Shown here: one piece after another, positions 1 to 6,722 of the stretch
How positions within the stretch are numbered: position 1 is the first letter of the stretch
How the letters are laid out: the number at the start of each line of letters is the position of its first letter
Source: an archaeon
GTDB taxonomy: Archaea; Nanobdellota; Nanobdellia; Pacearchaeales; GW2011-AR1
Reading direction: 5' to 3'
Length of the DNA stretch: 14,288 nt
Assembly: GCA_027341315.1 (NCBI GenBank)
Contig: DAIENA010000014.1
Span: 1-14,288 of the forward strand
The notes under the pieces: model-generated
Database searches by the model: none
What the model was told of the DNA's origin: nothing
Seen by the model: the letters and a program-made list of their open reading frames with translations, nothing else
Made by a program: the position numbers and the translations under genes

Positions 1-132
1 CCTGCTATCCAAAATTCTTACGAACAAAAAGTAATTCAGTTGGAAAACGATTGGGAAAAATTCACCGGAAACTCTGGATTGTACGACCAATCAAAAGAAA
101 TTCTTCCAGGGTGTCTCAAATTAACTATTTAA
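1..132 (+). CDS. C-terminal end of an unrecognised protein (partial, 5' truncated)
   Basis: Frame 1 is open from the window edge and ends at a TAA at 130-132, giving the last 43 residues of a protein. The fragment is hydrophilic, contains a short charged stretch (QLENDWEKF) and ends CLKLTI. I do not recognise a family from so short a piece. It converges with the tRNA-Leu gene on the other strand, 6 bp away. That the frame is coding is an inference from its openness and ordinary composition. Confidence 0.55.
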   Translation, partial: PAIQNSYEQKVIQLENDWEKFTGNSGLYDQSKEILPGCLKLTI

Positions 133-138
133 TAAATA

Positions 139-221
139 TGCGAGGACTAGGATTCGAACCTAGGTAAGCGTAAAGCACTAGAGCCTAAATCTAGCCCGTT
201 TGACCACTCCGGCATCCCTGC
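139..221 (-). tRNA. tRNA-Leu(UAG), class II
   Basis: On the minus strand this 83-nt segment folds as a class II tRNA. It has a 7-bp acceptor stem, a D-loop with GG, a perfect 5-bp anticodon stem (CTAGA/TCTAG), and a 7-nt loop TTTAGGC giving anticodon UAG (reads CUA and CUG). The variable region is enlarged (about 14 nt), and the T-stem CTAGG/CCTAG encloses TTCGAAT. The discriminator base is A, as expected for leucine. CCA is not encoded. The acceptor stem has an apparent A3-C70 mismatch and a G4-U69 wobble. The TATA-like element at 252-261 on the minus strand could drive it with a leader of about 10 nt. Confidence 0.93.
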
Positions 222-251
222 ATGAAAGAAGTAGAAATCTTCCATATAAAA

Positions 252-261
252 AGTTTTATAA
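252..261. promoter_or_regulatory. TATA element shared by tRNA-Leu (minus) and the membrane-protein gene (plus)
   Basis: A near-palindromic TTTTATAAA lies about 26 nt before the ATG at 283, which would make that mRNA leaderless. Read on the minus strand, it sits about 35 nt before the tRNA-Leu 5' end. A second AT-rich box at 242-250 could serve the tRNA instead. Confidence 0.5.
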
Positions 262-282
262 ATTTTATCGAGATGAAATTTT

Positions 283-507
283 ATGAATAAAGAAGAAATT
301 AGTTTAAAAAATAACAGATTTGTTAACTATCTAACTCTTAACATAATTTTTTCCGGAATTTTTATTTTAATATGGTTTGTCGACGTCATTTTGAATTTAA
401 AATACAATGGAATGTTCTTTCTTGAAGGAGGAATTTTATTTTTTGTTATCTCATTAATATTTTACATTAAAATCAGAAAGATTAGAAAAATAATTTTAAC
501 TGAATAA
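283..507 (+). CDS. small two-helix membrane protein, unknown function
   Basis: This 74-residue protein has two predicted membrane helices, about residues 16-37 and 44-63. A hydrophilic N-terminus (MNKEEISLKNN) and a basic C-terminal tail (KIRKIRKIILTE) would place the tail on the cytoplasmic side. I recognise no family. The start is supported by a TATA element centred 26 nt upstream, the spacing for a leaderless archaeal transcript. An out-of-frame ATG at 273 opens only a five-codon frame. The gene ends 2 bp from the stop codon of tfb on the opposite strand, so the two are tightly convergent. It is probably an independent single-gene transcript. Confidence 0.6.
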   Translation: MNKEEISLKNNRFVNYLTLNIIFSGIFILIWFVDVILNLKYNGMFFLEGGILFFVISLIFYIKIRKIRKIILTE

Positions 508-509
508 AA

Positions 510-1445
510 TTATTCTTTTTTCTTTTTTTCCTTGGACTCTGCTTCTTTTTGTTTTATTTTTTCTTCAAGATTGAGTCTCTCGATTAATTCTTTGTATCTG
601 TTTCTTATCGTAACTTCAGTGATTCCGGCGATGTCGGCGACTTCTCTTTGAGTTTTTTTCTCGTCGTTCATCAAGGCAGCGACGTAAAGTGCGGCTGCCG
701 CAATTCCTGCCGGTCCTCTTCCCGACGTTAATTCGACGTCCTTTGCTTTATCGAGAATATCCAATGCGTCGTTTTGCGTCGCCGGAGAAAGTTTCAACAC
801 TGACGAGAAACGTGAAATGTAATCTTTTGGCGAACTTTGTTTTACTTTTATCTGAAGTTTTCTTATGATAAATCTGTAAGTCCTTCCTATTTCTTTCCTT
901 TCAACGTCTGAAGCTGTCGCCATTTCGTCGAGGGTTCTTGGAATGTTGTAAGAACGACACGCCGCGTAAAGGCACGCTGCAATAACCGATTCCATACTTC
1001 TTCCACGGACTAATCCTCTTTGAAGAACATAATTGTAAATTCTTGAGGCCTCATCCCTGATTACATTAGGTAAATCCAAGTAAGAAGAGATAACTCTTAA
1101 TTCAGCCATTGCAAGCCTTAAATTTCTTTCAATTGAAGTTGAAACTCTTTCCTGCCACTTTTTTAATCTCAAAAATTTTCTTGTTTGTTTTGGCTCAAGC
1201 CTGTAAATATCCGAAATTTCACCGACGTTCGTTGTTAAACCCTTATCGAACTTTTGCATAGAAATCGGCGCTCCGCCTCTTCCTTTTTTTTCTCCTTTGT
1301 CGAACTTTCCGGAGAGGTCGATTCCCGTGTCGACCATTTTTTCTTCGATAACCAGACCGCAATCCTTACAAATAATTTCCCCCAAATGAGTATCGTAAAT
1401 TAAATTTACTCCGCCGCATTCAGGACATTCTTTTATATTTGACAT
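510..1445 (-). CDS. tfb: transcription initiation factor IIB (TFB)
   Basis: TFB is the archaeal TFIIB. It binds the TBP-TATA complex, reads the BRE and recruits RNA polymerase. The 311-residue product has the expected order. An N-terminal zinc ribbon carries C7-x2-C10 and C26-x2-C29. A B-finger/linker follows (about residues 52-75, GRGGAPISMQKF). Two cyclin-like repeats come next, about 105-195 and 205-295, each with its signature helix (GRSMESVIAACLYAACR at 148-164 and GRGPAGIAAAALYVAAL near 242-258). A helix-turn-helix reading TQREVADIAGITEVTIRNRY supplies BRE contacts in the family. The length is normal, and the C-terminal 15 residues are a lysine/glutamate tail. The gene stands alone on the minus strand, divergent from psmA. 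Confidence 0.97.
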   Translation of the reverse strand: MSNIKECPECGGVNLIYDTHLGEIICKDCGLVIEEKMVDTGIDLSGKFDKGEKKGRGGAPISMQKFDKGLTTNVGEISDIYRLEPKQTRKFLRLKKWQERVSTSIERNLRLAMAELRVISSYLDLPNVIRDEASRIYNYVLQRGLVRGRSMESVIAACLYAACRSYNIPRTLDEMATASDVERKEIGRTYRFIIRKLQIKVKQSSPKDYISRFSSVLKLSPATQNDALDILDKAKDVELTSGRGPAGIAAAALYVAALMNDEKKTQREVADIAGITEVTIRNRYKELIERLNLEEKIKQKEAESKEKKKKE

Positions 1446-1470
1446 TTTCTAGAATATAACCTTAGTAACA

Positions 1471-1496
1471 TTTAAAAAGGAAGTCCATTTATAAAG
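1471..1496 (-). promoter_or_regulatory. TATA region for tfb
   Basis: On the minus strand a CTTTATAAAT (1487-1496) would start transcription near 1465, giving a leader of about 20 nt. A nearer CCTTTTTAAA (1471-1480) would give one of about 4 nt. The sequence does not decide between them. Confidence 0.45.
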
Positions 1497-1574
1497 CTTT
1501 TGGTCATTCTCAGACGATAAAAAATAATTTTAAAATAAAATAATCAAAAATAAAAAAATCTTTAGTCCAAAAAC

Positions 1575-1584
1575 CTTTTAAATA
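1575..1584 (+). promoter_or_regulatory. TATA box for psmA
   Basis: CTTTTAAATA is centred about 39 nt before the psmA ATG. With the usual 26-nt offset, transcription would begin near 1606, leaving a leader of about 13 nt that contains CAGGAAA. Confidence 0.55.
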
Positions 1585-1618
1585 AGATGAACCTAAAAAA
1601 AATACAGGAAATTCTAAA

Positions 1619-2341
1619 ATGGAAATGCCAATTGATATGCAACACCAGCAGATGGGATATGACCGAACCGCGACGATGTTCTCACCGGAAGGTCACCTTT
1701 TGCAGGTCGAATACGCCGAAAAAACCGTCCGACTCGGTTCGTTAAGTATCGGAATGGTTTGCTCCGACGGAGTTTTTATACTCGCCGACAAGAGAAATGA
1801 AGACACTTTAATTGTTCCAAGTTCGGCGCAAAAAATTTATGAAATCGACGAACACATGATTGCAAGCGTCGCCGGAATAATTTCGGACGCAAGAGTTTTA
1901 ATTGACAAAGCACAACTTTTGGCCCAGCAAAACAGAATAACTTATGACTCTTCTATAGAACCTGAACTTATAATTAAAGAAATTTCAAATTTAAAACAGC
2001 AGTTCACGCAATACGGCGGGGCAAGACCGTTTGGAGTTTCTGTAATGGTTGCCGGAATACAGGATAAAAAAGGACGACTTTACACGAGCGACATCACCGG
2101 AAATTATTACGAATATTATGCAAATGCCATCGGTGAAGACGATTCTGCAATTAAAGATCAATTAAGAGAAAAGTACAAAAAAGATATAACATTAAAAAAA
2201 GGAATTGAAGTTGCCGTCGAAATTATGAAAAAAGTCAGAGGAGAAAAATTTAAAATAGATAAACTTGAACTTGCATATTTGGAAAACGAAAAGAGCGGGA
2301 TAAAAAGAACTGAAGGAAGAAAAATTCTGGAGATAAAATGA
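1619..2341 (+). CDS. psmA: 20S proteasome alpha subunit
   Basis: PsmA forms the outer heptameric rings of the 20S proteasome. These gate substrate entry and dock ATPases such as PAN. The 240-residue protein has the alpha-subunit N-terminal signature at about residues 13-33 (GYDRTATMFSPEGHLLQ then VEYA). The fold follows, with the internal DKR of the Ntn core (ADKRN near 56-60) and the lysine in SAQKIYEID, which matches the pocket lysine that receives HbYX tails in this family. Alpha subunits lack an N-terminal catalytic threonine, as here. The beta subunit is not in this window. The stop codon overlaps the SBDS start by 4 bp (ATGA), so the two genes are translationally coupled at the head of the exosome superoperon. 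Confidence 0.97.
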   Translation: MEMPIDMQHQQMGYDRTATMFSPEGHLLQVEYAEKTVRLGSLSIGMVCSDGVFILADKRNEDTLIVPSSAQKIYEIDEHMIASVAGIISDARVLIDKAQLLAQQNRITYDSSIEPELIIKEISNLKQQFTQYGGARPFGVSVMVAGIQDKKGRLYTSDITGNYYEYYANAIGEDDSAIKDQLREKYKKDITLKKGIEVAVEIMKKVRGEKFKIDKLELAYLENEKSGIKRTEGRKILEIK

Positions 2342-3009
2342 GTGAAACAATAGCGAGAATCAAAAAAGGGGGGCTTCATTTTGAAGTTCTGGTTGATTTG
2401 GACGAGGCTTTGAAATTCAAGAAAGGCGAAACCGATTACCTTAACGTCGGCGCCGACAAAGTTTTTGAAGATATAAAACGGGGCGACATTGCGTCGAAGA
2501 ACGACCTTGAAATCGCGTTCGGAACTACAGATCCTCTTAAAATTGCAAAAGAAATTGTAAAACATGGTGAAATCCAGATGGATCAAGCCCACCGTGACGG
2601 AGACCGGGACAAAAAGATTAAGCAAGTTGTTGATTTTTTAAGTAAAAATGCCGTCGACGCACGAACCGGAAATCCTTTGACCCCTGAGAGAATAAAATCG
2701 GCGCTGGAACAGGCACACGTCGCTATAAAAAATACTCCGGTTGATTCTCAAATTCAGGAAATACTGGATAAATTGAGTGTGATTATTCCAATTAAAATAG
2801 AAACAAAAAGAATAAGAATTACAATTCCTGCAATTCAAACCGGAAAGGCATACGGACTCGTTGCACAATATAAAGAAAAAGAAACCTGGAAGAACGACGG
2901 AAGTCTCGAAGTAATCGTAAAAATTCCGGCCGGAATTACGCTCGACTTTTACGACAAACTGAATTCTATGACGCACGGGTCGGCGTTGACGGAAGAAATC
3001 ACGCAGTGA
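2338..3009 (+). CDS. ribosome maturation protein SBDS
   Basis: SBDS works with EF-2-like GTPases to release the anti-association factor eIF6/aIF6 from large ribosomal subunits. The 223-residue protein has the N-terminal FYSH domain (residues about 1-90, with ARIKKGGLHFEVLVD). A helical middle domain (about 95-160) includes DARTGNPLTPERIKSALEQA, and a ferredoxin-like C-terminal domain (about 160-223) includes RIRITIPAIQTGKAYG. A GGAG lies 5 nt upstream of the ATG, within psmA. Gene order psmA-SBDS-rrp4 is the classical archaeal superoperon. The protein ends a little short of many relatives, and a neighbouring frame stays open past its stop codon to 3053. Confidence 0.95.
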   Translation: MSETIARIKKGGLHFEVLVDLDEALKFKKGETDYLNVGADKVFEDIKRGDIASKNDLEIAFGTTDPLKIAKEIVKHGEIQMDQAHRDGDRDKKIKQVVDFLSKNAVDARTGNPLTPERIKSALEQAHVAIKNTPVDSQIQEILDKLSVIIPIKIETKRIRITIPAIQTGKAYGLVAQYKEKETWKNDGSLEVIVKIPAGITLDFYDKLNSMTHGSALTEEITQ

Positions 3010-3098
3010 TTTCATGCGGCGGTGAAACATCGTCGGAAGAGATTAAAGAGTAACTTAATACAACAATAAAATCTCTGGGAAAAATTAAATAATATTGG

Positions 3099-3332
3099 TT
3101 ATTCTAAATTTTCCTTCTCAATTTTAAGGATCTTTTCAAGTTCAGAAATATTTTTTTCTTCTCCTATCGCAATAATTGGAGTTTTCTTGCCTACTAAAAC
3201 AATTGGAGGATTGTACAATTCTATAACCGCAGTATAAGGTCCAGAATAAATTATCTTCCCATTTTTATTTTCAATTTGGCCTCTTACATAGCCCCCTAGA
3301 AGTTTTCCAGTGAATTGTAATTTTTTATCCAT
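3099..3332 (-). CDS. small protein of unknown function inside the exosome superoperon, opposite strand
   Basis: This is a 77-residue protein beginning MDKKLQFTGKLLGGYVRG. The reading frame extends upstream to a TTG at 3350. That codon lies only 4 nt from a TATA box (3354-3361), whose expected transcription start falls on the ATG at 3332, so I chose the ATG. The N-terminal 55 residues look rich in beta strands (GQIENKNGKIIYSGPYTAVIELYNPPIVLVGKK has alternating hydrophobics), and the C-terminus is a charged helix (NISELEKILKIEKENLE). There are no cysteines, membrane helices or recognised motif. It separates SBDS from rrp4 and faces against both. Confidence 0.65.
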   Translation of the reverse strand: MDKKLQFTGKLLGGYVRGQIENKNGKIIYSGPYTAVIELYNPPIVLVGKKTPIIAIGEEKNISELEKILKIEKENLE

Positions 3333-3353
3333 GGTTCTTCCAATTATCAAAAG

Positions 3354-3361
3354 TTTATAAA
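3354..3361 (-). promoter_or_regulatory. TATA box for the 3099-3332 gene
   Basis: The palindrome TTTATAAA is centred at 3357.5. Counting 26 nt down the minus strand gives a start at the ATG ending at 3332, so the mRNA should be leaderless. Confidence 0.6.
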
Positions 3362-3420
3362 TTTTCCGAATGTTTTAATTTTAAAGTTACAATAAATCTT
3401 CAAGAAAAATACGCCCGAAA

Positions 3421-3431
3421 TATTTTTAAAG
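3421..3431 (+). promoter_or_regulatory. candidate TATA box for the rrp4-led operon
   Basis: TATTTTTAAAG lies about 70 nt before the rrp4 ATG and would start a transcript near 3451, with a leader of about 44 nt. The operon needs its own promoter because the opposite-strand gene separates it from psmA-SBDS. No better-placed box is visible nearer the start. Confidence 0.4.
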
Positions 3432-3494
3432 GAACTTAAACAACAAGTCTAATTAAACAGGAAAAGAAAAAAGTTATTTATTTTAATTAGAAAA

Positions 3495-4157
3495 ATGGAG
3501 AGAAAAGTTGTAATTCCGGGGGAAACAATTGTTGAAGGAGAAGATTACCTTCCGGGAGAAAATACAGAAAAGAACGACGGTAAAATTATTTCTTTAAGAT
3601 ATGGACTTGCTGAAGAACAAAACAGTCTAATCAAGGTCATCCCGTTGTCCGGAGTTTACAGCCCGCGACGTGGAAACACGGTTGTCGGAAAAGTTGAAAA
3701 CGTGACGATGAACGGATGGGTCGTCGATATTGGTTCGGCCGAGGGGGCGTTTTTGTCAATAATGGAAGTTCCAAGATATGTAAACAAAGACGCGATGGAA
3801 GAAGTTTTTAAAATCGACGACATGATTATCGCCAAAATCTGGTCAATAGGAAAAAGAGGAATTGATTTAACAATAAAGTCGCACGGGCTCGGAAGAATTA
3901 ACGAAGGATTAATTATAAAAGTTAATCCAAACAAAGTTCCAAGAATTATAGGAAAAGAAGGAAGTATGATAAATTTAATAAAAGAAAAAACGGGCTGTGA
4001 AATTGACGTCGGACAAAACGGGTATGTAATCATAGAAGGCCCGGACTTGAACGCCGAAATTTTCGCGAAAAGGGCGATAAATTTTGTGACTGAAAACTCT
4101 TATATAAGTGGATTAACTGACGAAGTAACTAAATGGTTTGAAGAGAATAAAAAATGA
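3495..4157 (+). CDS. rrp4: exosome cap protein Rrp4
   Basis: Rrp4 forms part of the RNA-binding cap on the Rrp41-Rrp42 ring of the archaeal exosome and feeds RNA into the pore. The 220-residue protein has the three expected modules. The N-terminal domain (1-58) includes the family opening VVIPGETIVEG. The S1 domain (about 59-130) starts GNTVVGKVENVTMNGWVVDI. The KH domain (about 137-205) has the loop IIGKEG (G153-x2-G156) in VPRIIGKEGSMINLIKEKTG. Length is close to family norms. Its stop overlaps the start of the next small gene by 4 bp (ATGA), which implies coupled translation. Confidence 0.96.
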   Translation: MERKVVIPGETIVEGEDYLPGENTEKNDGKIISLRYGLAEEQNSLIKVIPLSGVYSPRRGNTVVGKVENVTMNGWVVDIGSAEGAFLSIMEVPRYVNKDAMEEVFKIDDMIIAKIWSIGKRGIDLTIKSHGLGRINEGLIIKVNPNKVPRIIGKEGSMINLIKEKTGCEIDVGQNGYVIIEGPDLNAEIFAKRAINFVTENSYISGLTDEVTKWFEENKK

Positions 4158-4435
4158 CAGAAAAAGGAAAATCAATAAGCAATAAAGTAAAATCGTTTGC
4201 GGAAGGTATCTTGATTTCAGCAGGAGTTAGTTTAAGTATAGCAAATGTTGGAAGTTATTTTAATGCAGCTTTAAAATTTGGCGGGTTTGATACCCCCCAA
4301 AAAAAGTATGAATTTGCGCAAAAAATTCAAAATGATTATGTCAATTCAAATTTAATTTATCAAATTTTTAACGTAGGATCTTGTTTGAAAGCGCACAACG
4401 AAGTTTTAGATCTTAAAGAAGGAGAAAAAAATTAA
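4154..4435 (+). CDS. unknown protein, first of two inserted between rrp4 and rrp41
   Basis: This 93-residue protein matches no family I know. Residues 15-42 are hydrophobic to neutral (FAEGILISAGVSLSIANVGS) and could be one membrane or buried helix. The rest is hydrophilic, with lysine/glutamate at both ends. It starts in a 4-bp overlap with rrp4 and ends 1 bp before the next gene, so it is almost certainly in the exosome transcript. All three aspartate codons are GAT, unlike the GAC-rich rrp41. The frame includes C6A7 (4293-4305), but reading is continuous through it. A role with the exosome is suggested only by position. Confidence 0.7.
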   Translation: MTEKGKSISNKVKSFAEGILISAGVSLSIANVGSYFNAALKFGGFDTPQKKYEFAQKIQNDYVNSNLIYQIFNVGSCLKAHNEVLDLKEGEKN

Positions 4436-4436
4436 A

Positions 4437-4715
4437 ATGACAAACGAAATCAGCGAAAAATTAGCAAAAAAAAGAAATAATTTGTTAGAAAGCATTTTAT
4501 ACACAGAAATAAAAGATTGCCTTGAAAAAATAAAACTTACAGACGAATTTTTGGAAGAAAATAAGGATTGTGACCCCACATCACTTAAAAATTATATCGC
4601 AGTGGAAATTTCGAAGTACAAAAAATTTTCTGATTATTGTAAAGATGCTGAATTTGAAATAACCAATATTAAAAATGATTATCAGGATTTATTAGATAAA
4701 TACAATTTAAATTAA
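4437..4715 (+). CDS. unknown helical acidic protein, second of two between rrp4 and rrp41
   Basis: This 92-residue protein appears wholly helical. Heptad-like hydrophobic spacing runs through ISEKLAKKRNNLLESILY and again through EFEITNIKNDYQDLLDKY, so a short helical hairpin or coiled coil is plausible. Cysteines at about 28, 45 and 68 do not form a recognised metal motif. It begins 1 bp after the preceding gene and ends 1 bp before rrp41. Both of its junctions carry the same 16-bp sequence (4429-4444 and 4709-4724). Aspartate is mostly GAT (7 of 9). I recognise no family; a link to the exosome is inferred from operon position alone. Confidence 0.7.
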   Translation: MTNEISEKLAKKRNNLLESILYTEIKDCLEKIKLTDEFLEENKDCDPTSLKNYIAVEISKYKKFSDYCKDAEFEITNIKNDYQDLLDKYNLN

Positions 4716-4716
4716 A

Positions 4717-5445
4717 ATGACAAATAAAAAATCCGATTTTGTTAGACCTGACGGACGAAAACTCGACGAACTTAGACCTATTGAAGCAAAAGTTGGAGTC
4801 GTACCGAACGCCGACGGAAGCGCGATGTATAAATCCGGAGACACCGTCGCTATCGCTGCGGTTTATGGACCAAAAAAAATGCATCCGCAACACAATCAAG
4901 ACCCTTCAAAAGGCCAATTAAGATGTGATTACAACATGCTTAGTTTTTCAGTAACTGAAAGAATAAGACCCGGAAAAAACAGACGGGCGATGGAAATAAG
5001 CGAAATCACGAAGTGGGCGCTTGAACCGGTTTTACTCTTGGATAAATATCCAAATCAGGTTGTTGACGTTTTTATTAACATAATTCAAGCCGATGCAGGA
5101 ACAAGAACTGCCGGAATAAATGCAGCGGCAATGGCGCTTGCTCACGCCGGAATTCCGATGAGGGGAATGGTTTCAAGTGTTGCCGTCGGAAAACTTGACA
5201 AAACACTTGTTGTTGACTTGACAAAAGAAGAAGAGGATTACCATGAAGGCGAAGGCCCGACAGACATTCCAATCTCAATGACTGACGACGGAAAAATTAC
5301 ACACATGCAACTCGACGGAAAAATCGGCGTCACACAACTCCAGGAAGCAGTGGACCTTGCTAAAGGCGCATGCGCAAAAATTTATGAAATTCAAAAGAAG
5401 GCATTGAAAGACGCAATTGATTTAGAAAACGGAGGAAAAAAATAA
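4717..5445 (+). CDS. rrp41: exosome catalytic subunit Rrp41
   Basis: Rrp41 is the phosphorolytic 3'-5' exoribonuclease subunit of the archaeal exosome, in an RNase PH fold that trimerises with Rrp42. The 242-residue sequence opens with the family signature (VRPDGRKLDELRPI, 9-22) and has the RNA-binding arginines near RIRPGKNRR (82-90). It carries the phosphate-binding GTRTA loop (128-132) and the acidic catalytic segment DLTKEEEDYHEGEGPTDIP. In that segment D183 is the likely equivalent of the essential aspartate in characterised archaeal Rrp41. It should be catalytically competent. It lies 1 bp after the upstream gene and 1 bp before rrp42. Codon use is typical of the housekeeping genes here (14 GAC to 6 GAT). 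Confidence 0.97.
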   Translation: MTNKKSDFVRPDGRKLDELRPIEAKVGVVPNADGSAMYKSGDTVAIAAVYGPKKMHPQHNQDPSKGQLRCDYNMLSFSVTERIRPGKNRRAMEISEITKWALEPVLLLDKYPNQVVDVFINIIQADAGTRTAGINAAAMALAHAGIPMRGMVSSVAVGKLDKTLVVDLTKEEEDYHEGEGPTDIPISMTDDGKITHMQLDGKIGVTQLQEAVDLAKGACAKIYEIQKKALKDAIDLENGGKK

Positions 5446-5446
5446 A

Positions 5447-6259
5447 ATGGATAAAATAATGACAACGCCCGAACCGACGGCTGAAAGAATAAAAGAATAT
5501 TTTAAAGAAGGAAAACGATTCGACGAGAGAGGCGGACTTCTTGATTTTAGAAAAATTATTATTGAGAAAAATGTTTCAAAAAAAGCCGAGGGTTCAGTTA
5601 GGGTAAAAATCGGAAATACAGAAGTTTTAGTTGGTGTAAAACTCGACGTTTCGGCGCCGTATCCGGATTCATTAAATAAAGGAAATTTGATGGTTACAGC
5701 TGAAATGCTTCCGCTTAGTTCTCCAAGATTTGAATCCGGTCCTCCGGGGTTTGATGCAATTGAACTTGGAAGAGTTACCGACAGAGGAATAAGAGAATCC
5801 GGGTTTATTGACTTGGAAAAACTCTGCATAAAAGAAGGCGAAAAAGTTTGGACTGTTTTTATTGATATTTATTCAATAAACGACGACGGAAATTTGATGG
5901 ATGCGTCGACGATTGGAGCAATTGCCGCGCTTAAAATGGCAAAAATTCCAAAGTACGACGAAGAAAAGGGAAAAGTCCTGTTCGGCGAACTCTCCGACGA
6001 GAACGTTCCTTTGACAAATCATCTGCCGATTGCAATAAGCGTCCACAAAATAGGAAACTCCCTAATTGTCGACCCGACACGCGAGGAAGAAGAACTTAGT
6101 GAATGCAGAGTTACTCTTACAAATTACGGCGGAATAATTTCATCGTTGCAAAAAAGTAATTCAAGAGCGCTTGAGATTCATGAGATGAAAAGAATTTTTG
6201 AAATTTCTGAGGAAGTTTCTAAAAAAATTTTAAAAGAAATTGAGTCTAGATTAAAGTAA
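5447..6259 (+). CDS. rrp42: exosome ring subunit Rrp42
   Basis: Rrp42 is the second RNase PH-fold subunit. It lacks catalysis by itself but completes the hexameric ring and contributes to RNA binding at the Rrp41 interface. The 270-residue length is usual. Family marks include RIKEYFKEGKRFDERG near the N-terminus, GSVRVKIGNTEVLVGVKLD, SSPRFESGPPGFDAIELGRVTDRGIRES written here as its key residues P-R-FE-GPPG and the RVTDRGIRES stretch, and VDPTREEEEL near the C-terminal third. An internal ATG at codon 5 is an alternative start, but GGAGG sits 11 nt before the chosen ATG, favouring the longer form. It follows rrp41 by 1 bp and closes the exosome transcript. Confidence 0.96.
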   Translation: MDKIMTTPEPTAERIKEYFKEGKRFDERGGLLDFRKIIIEKNVSKKAEGSVRVKIGNTEVLVGVKLDVSAPYPDSLNKGNLMVTAEMLPLSSPRFESGPPGFDAIELGRVTDRGIRESGFIDLEKLCIKEGEKVWTVFIDIYSINDDGNLMDASTIGAIAALKMAKIPKYDEEKGKVLFGELSDENVPLTNHLPIAISVHKIGNSLIVDPTREEEELSECRVTLTNYGGIISSLQKSNSRALEIHEMKRIFEISEEVSKKILKEIESRLK

Positions 6260-6261
6260 GG

Positions 6262-6269
6262 TTTAAAAG
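6262..6269 (+). promoter_or_regulatory. TATA box for rpoK
   Basis: TTTAAAAG sits immediately after the rrp42 stop codon and is centred 25-26 nt before the rpoK ATG, predicting a leaderless rpoK mRNA separate from the exosome transcript. Confidence 0.6.
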
Positions 6270-6290
6270 ACAAAGAAAACAAATATTAAC

Positions 6291-6665
6291 ATGGAACACA
6301 CAATTTTCACAAAATATGAACGGGCGAGAATTCTTGGTGCGAGGGCTCTTCAAATTGCGATGAACGCTCCACTTTTAATCAAAATTAAAAAGGAAGACCT
6401 TGAGACGATAAATTTTGACGCTCTGAAAATTGCGGAGATCGAATTTAATTCTGACGTTCTTCCCATTTCTATAAACAAACCTATGCCTAAAAAAAGAGAG
6501 GGGAAACTTAAGAAACCAAAAACGCCGAAAATGGGAGACGCTCAAAAGGAAAACATTGAGGAAAAAATTGAAAAGGAAATTATTGAAGAAGGCGAAATCA
6601 TGGAACTCGCACAGCCCGACGACGAGGAAGATCTGAAAGAAGACTCTGGTTCTGAAGAAGAGTAA
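6291..6665 (+). CDS. rpoK: RNA polymerase subunit RpoK (Rpb6/omega) with acidic tail
   Basis: RpoK is the archaeal Rpb6/omega homologue, which helps hold the largest polymerase subunit together. The core at residues 1-67 shows the family signature TKYERARILGARALQIAM (7-24), then NFDALKIAEIEF, equivalent to the family's DPLxIAxxE helix, and a final basic/proline strand (LPISINKPMP). Archaeal RpoK proteins are usually well under 100 residues. Here a tail at about 68-124 adds a lysine-rich stretch (KKREGKLKKPKTPK) and then a strongly acidic end (DDEEDLKEDSGSEEE). A TATA box at 6262-6269 gives it its own leaderless promoter. Enolase downstream matches the ancestral rpoK-eno order. Confidence 0.93.
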   Translation: MEHTIFTKYERARILGARALQIAMNAPLLIKIKKEDLETINFDALKIAEIEFNSDVLPISINKPMPKKREGKLKKPKTPKMGDAQKENIEEKIEKEIIEEGEIMELAQPDDEEDLKEDSGSEEE

Positions 6666-6722
6666 ATTAAAATCTCCCGTGAAATGCAAAATTATGTAAA
6701 CAAATTTATTTTATATTTTATT

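Noticed and set aside
2362..2373. A6G6 in SBDS as a frameshift site
   Set aside because: The SBDS frame is continuous across it, with the expected domain sequence on both sides; the same applies to C6A7 at 4293-4305.
2158..3030. Long minus-strand frames opposite psmA and SBDS
   Set aside because: They lie wholly within two strongly supported genes and encode Phe- and Cys-rich sequence typical of the antisense of Lys/Glu-rich genes.
3333..3350. TTG start adding six residues to the 3099-3332 protein
   Set aside because: It lies 4 nt from the TATA box, upstream of the expected transcription start; the ATG at 3332 fits a leaderless mRNA.
4739..4921. A 60-codon plus-strand frame inside rrp41
   Set aside because: It overlaps the conserved N-terminal coding sequence of rrp41 in another frame and resembles no protein.
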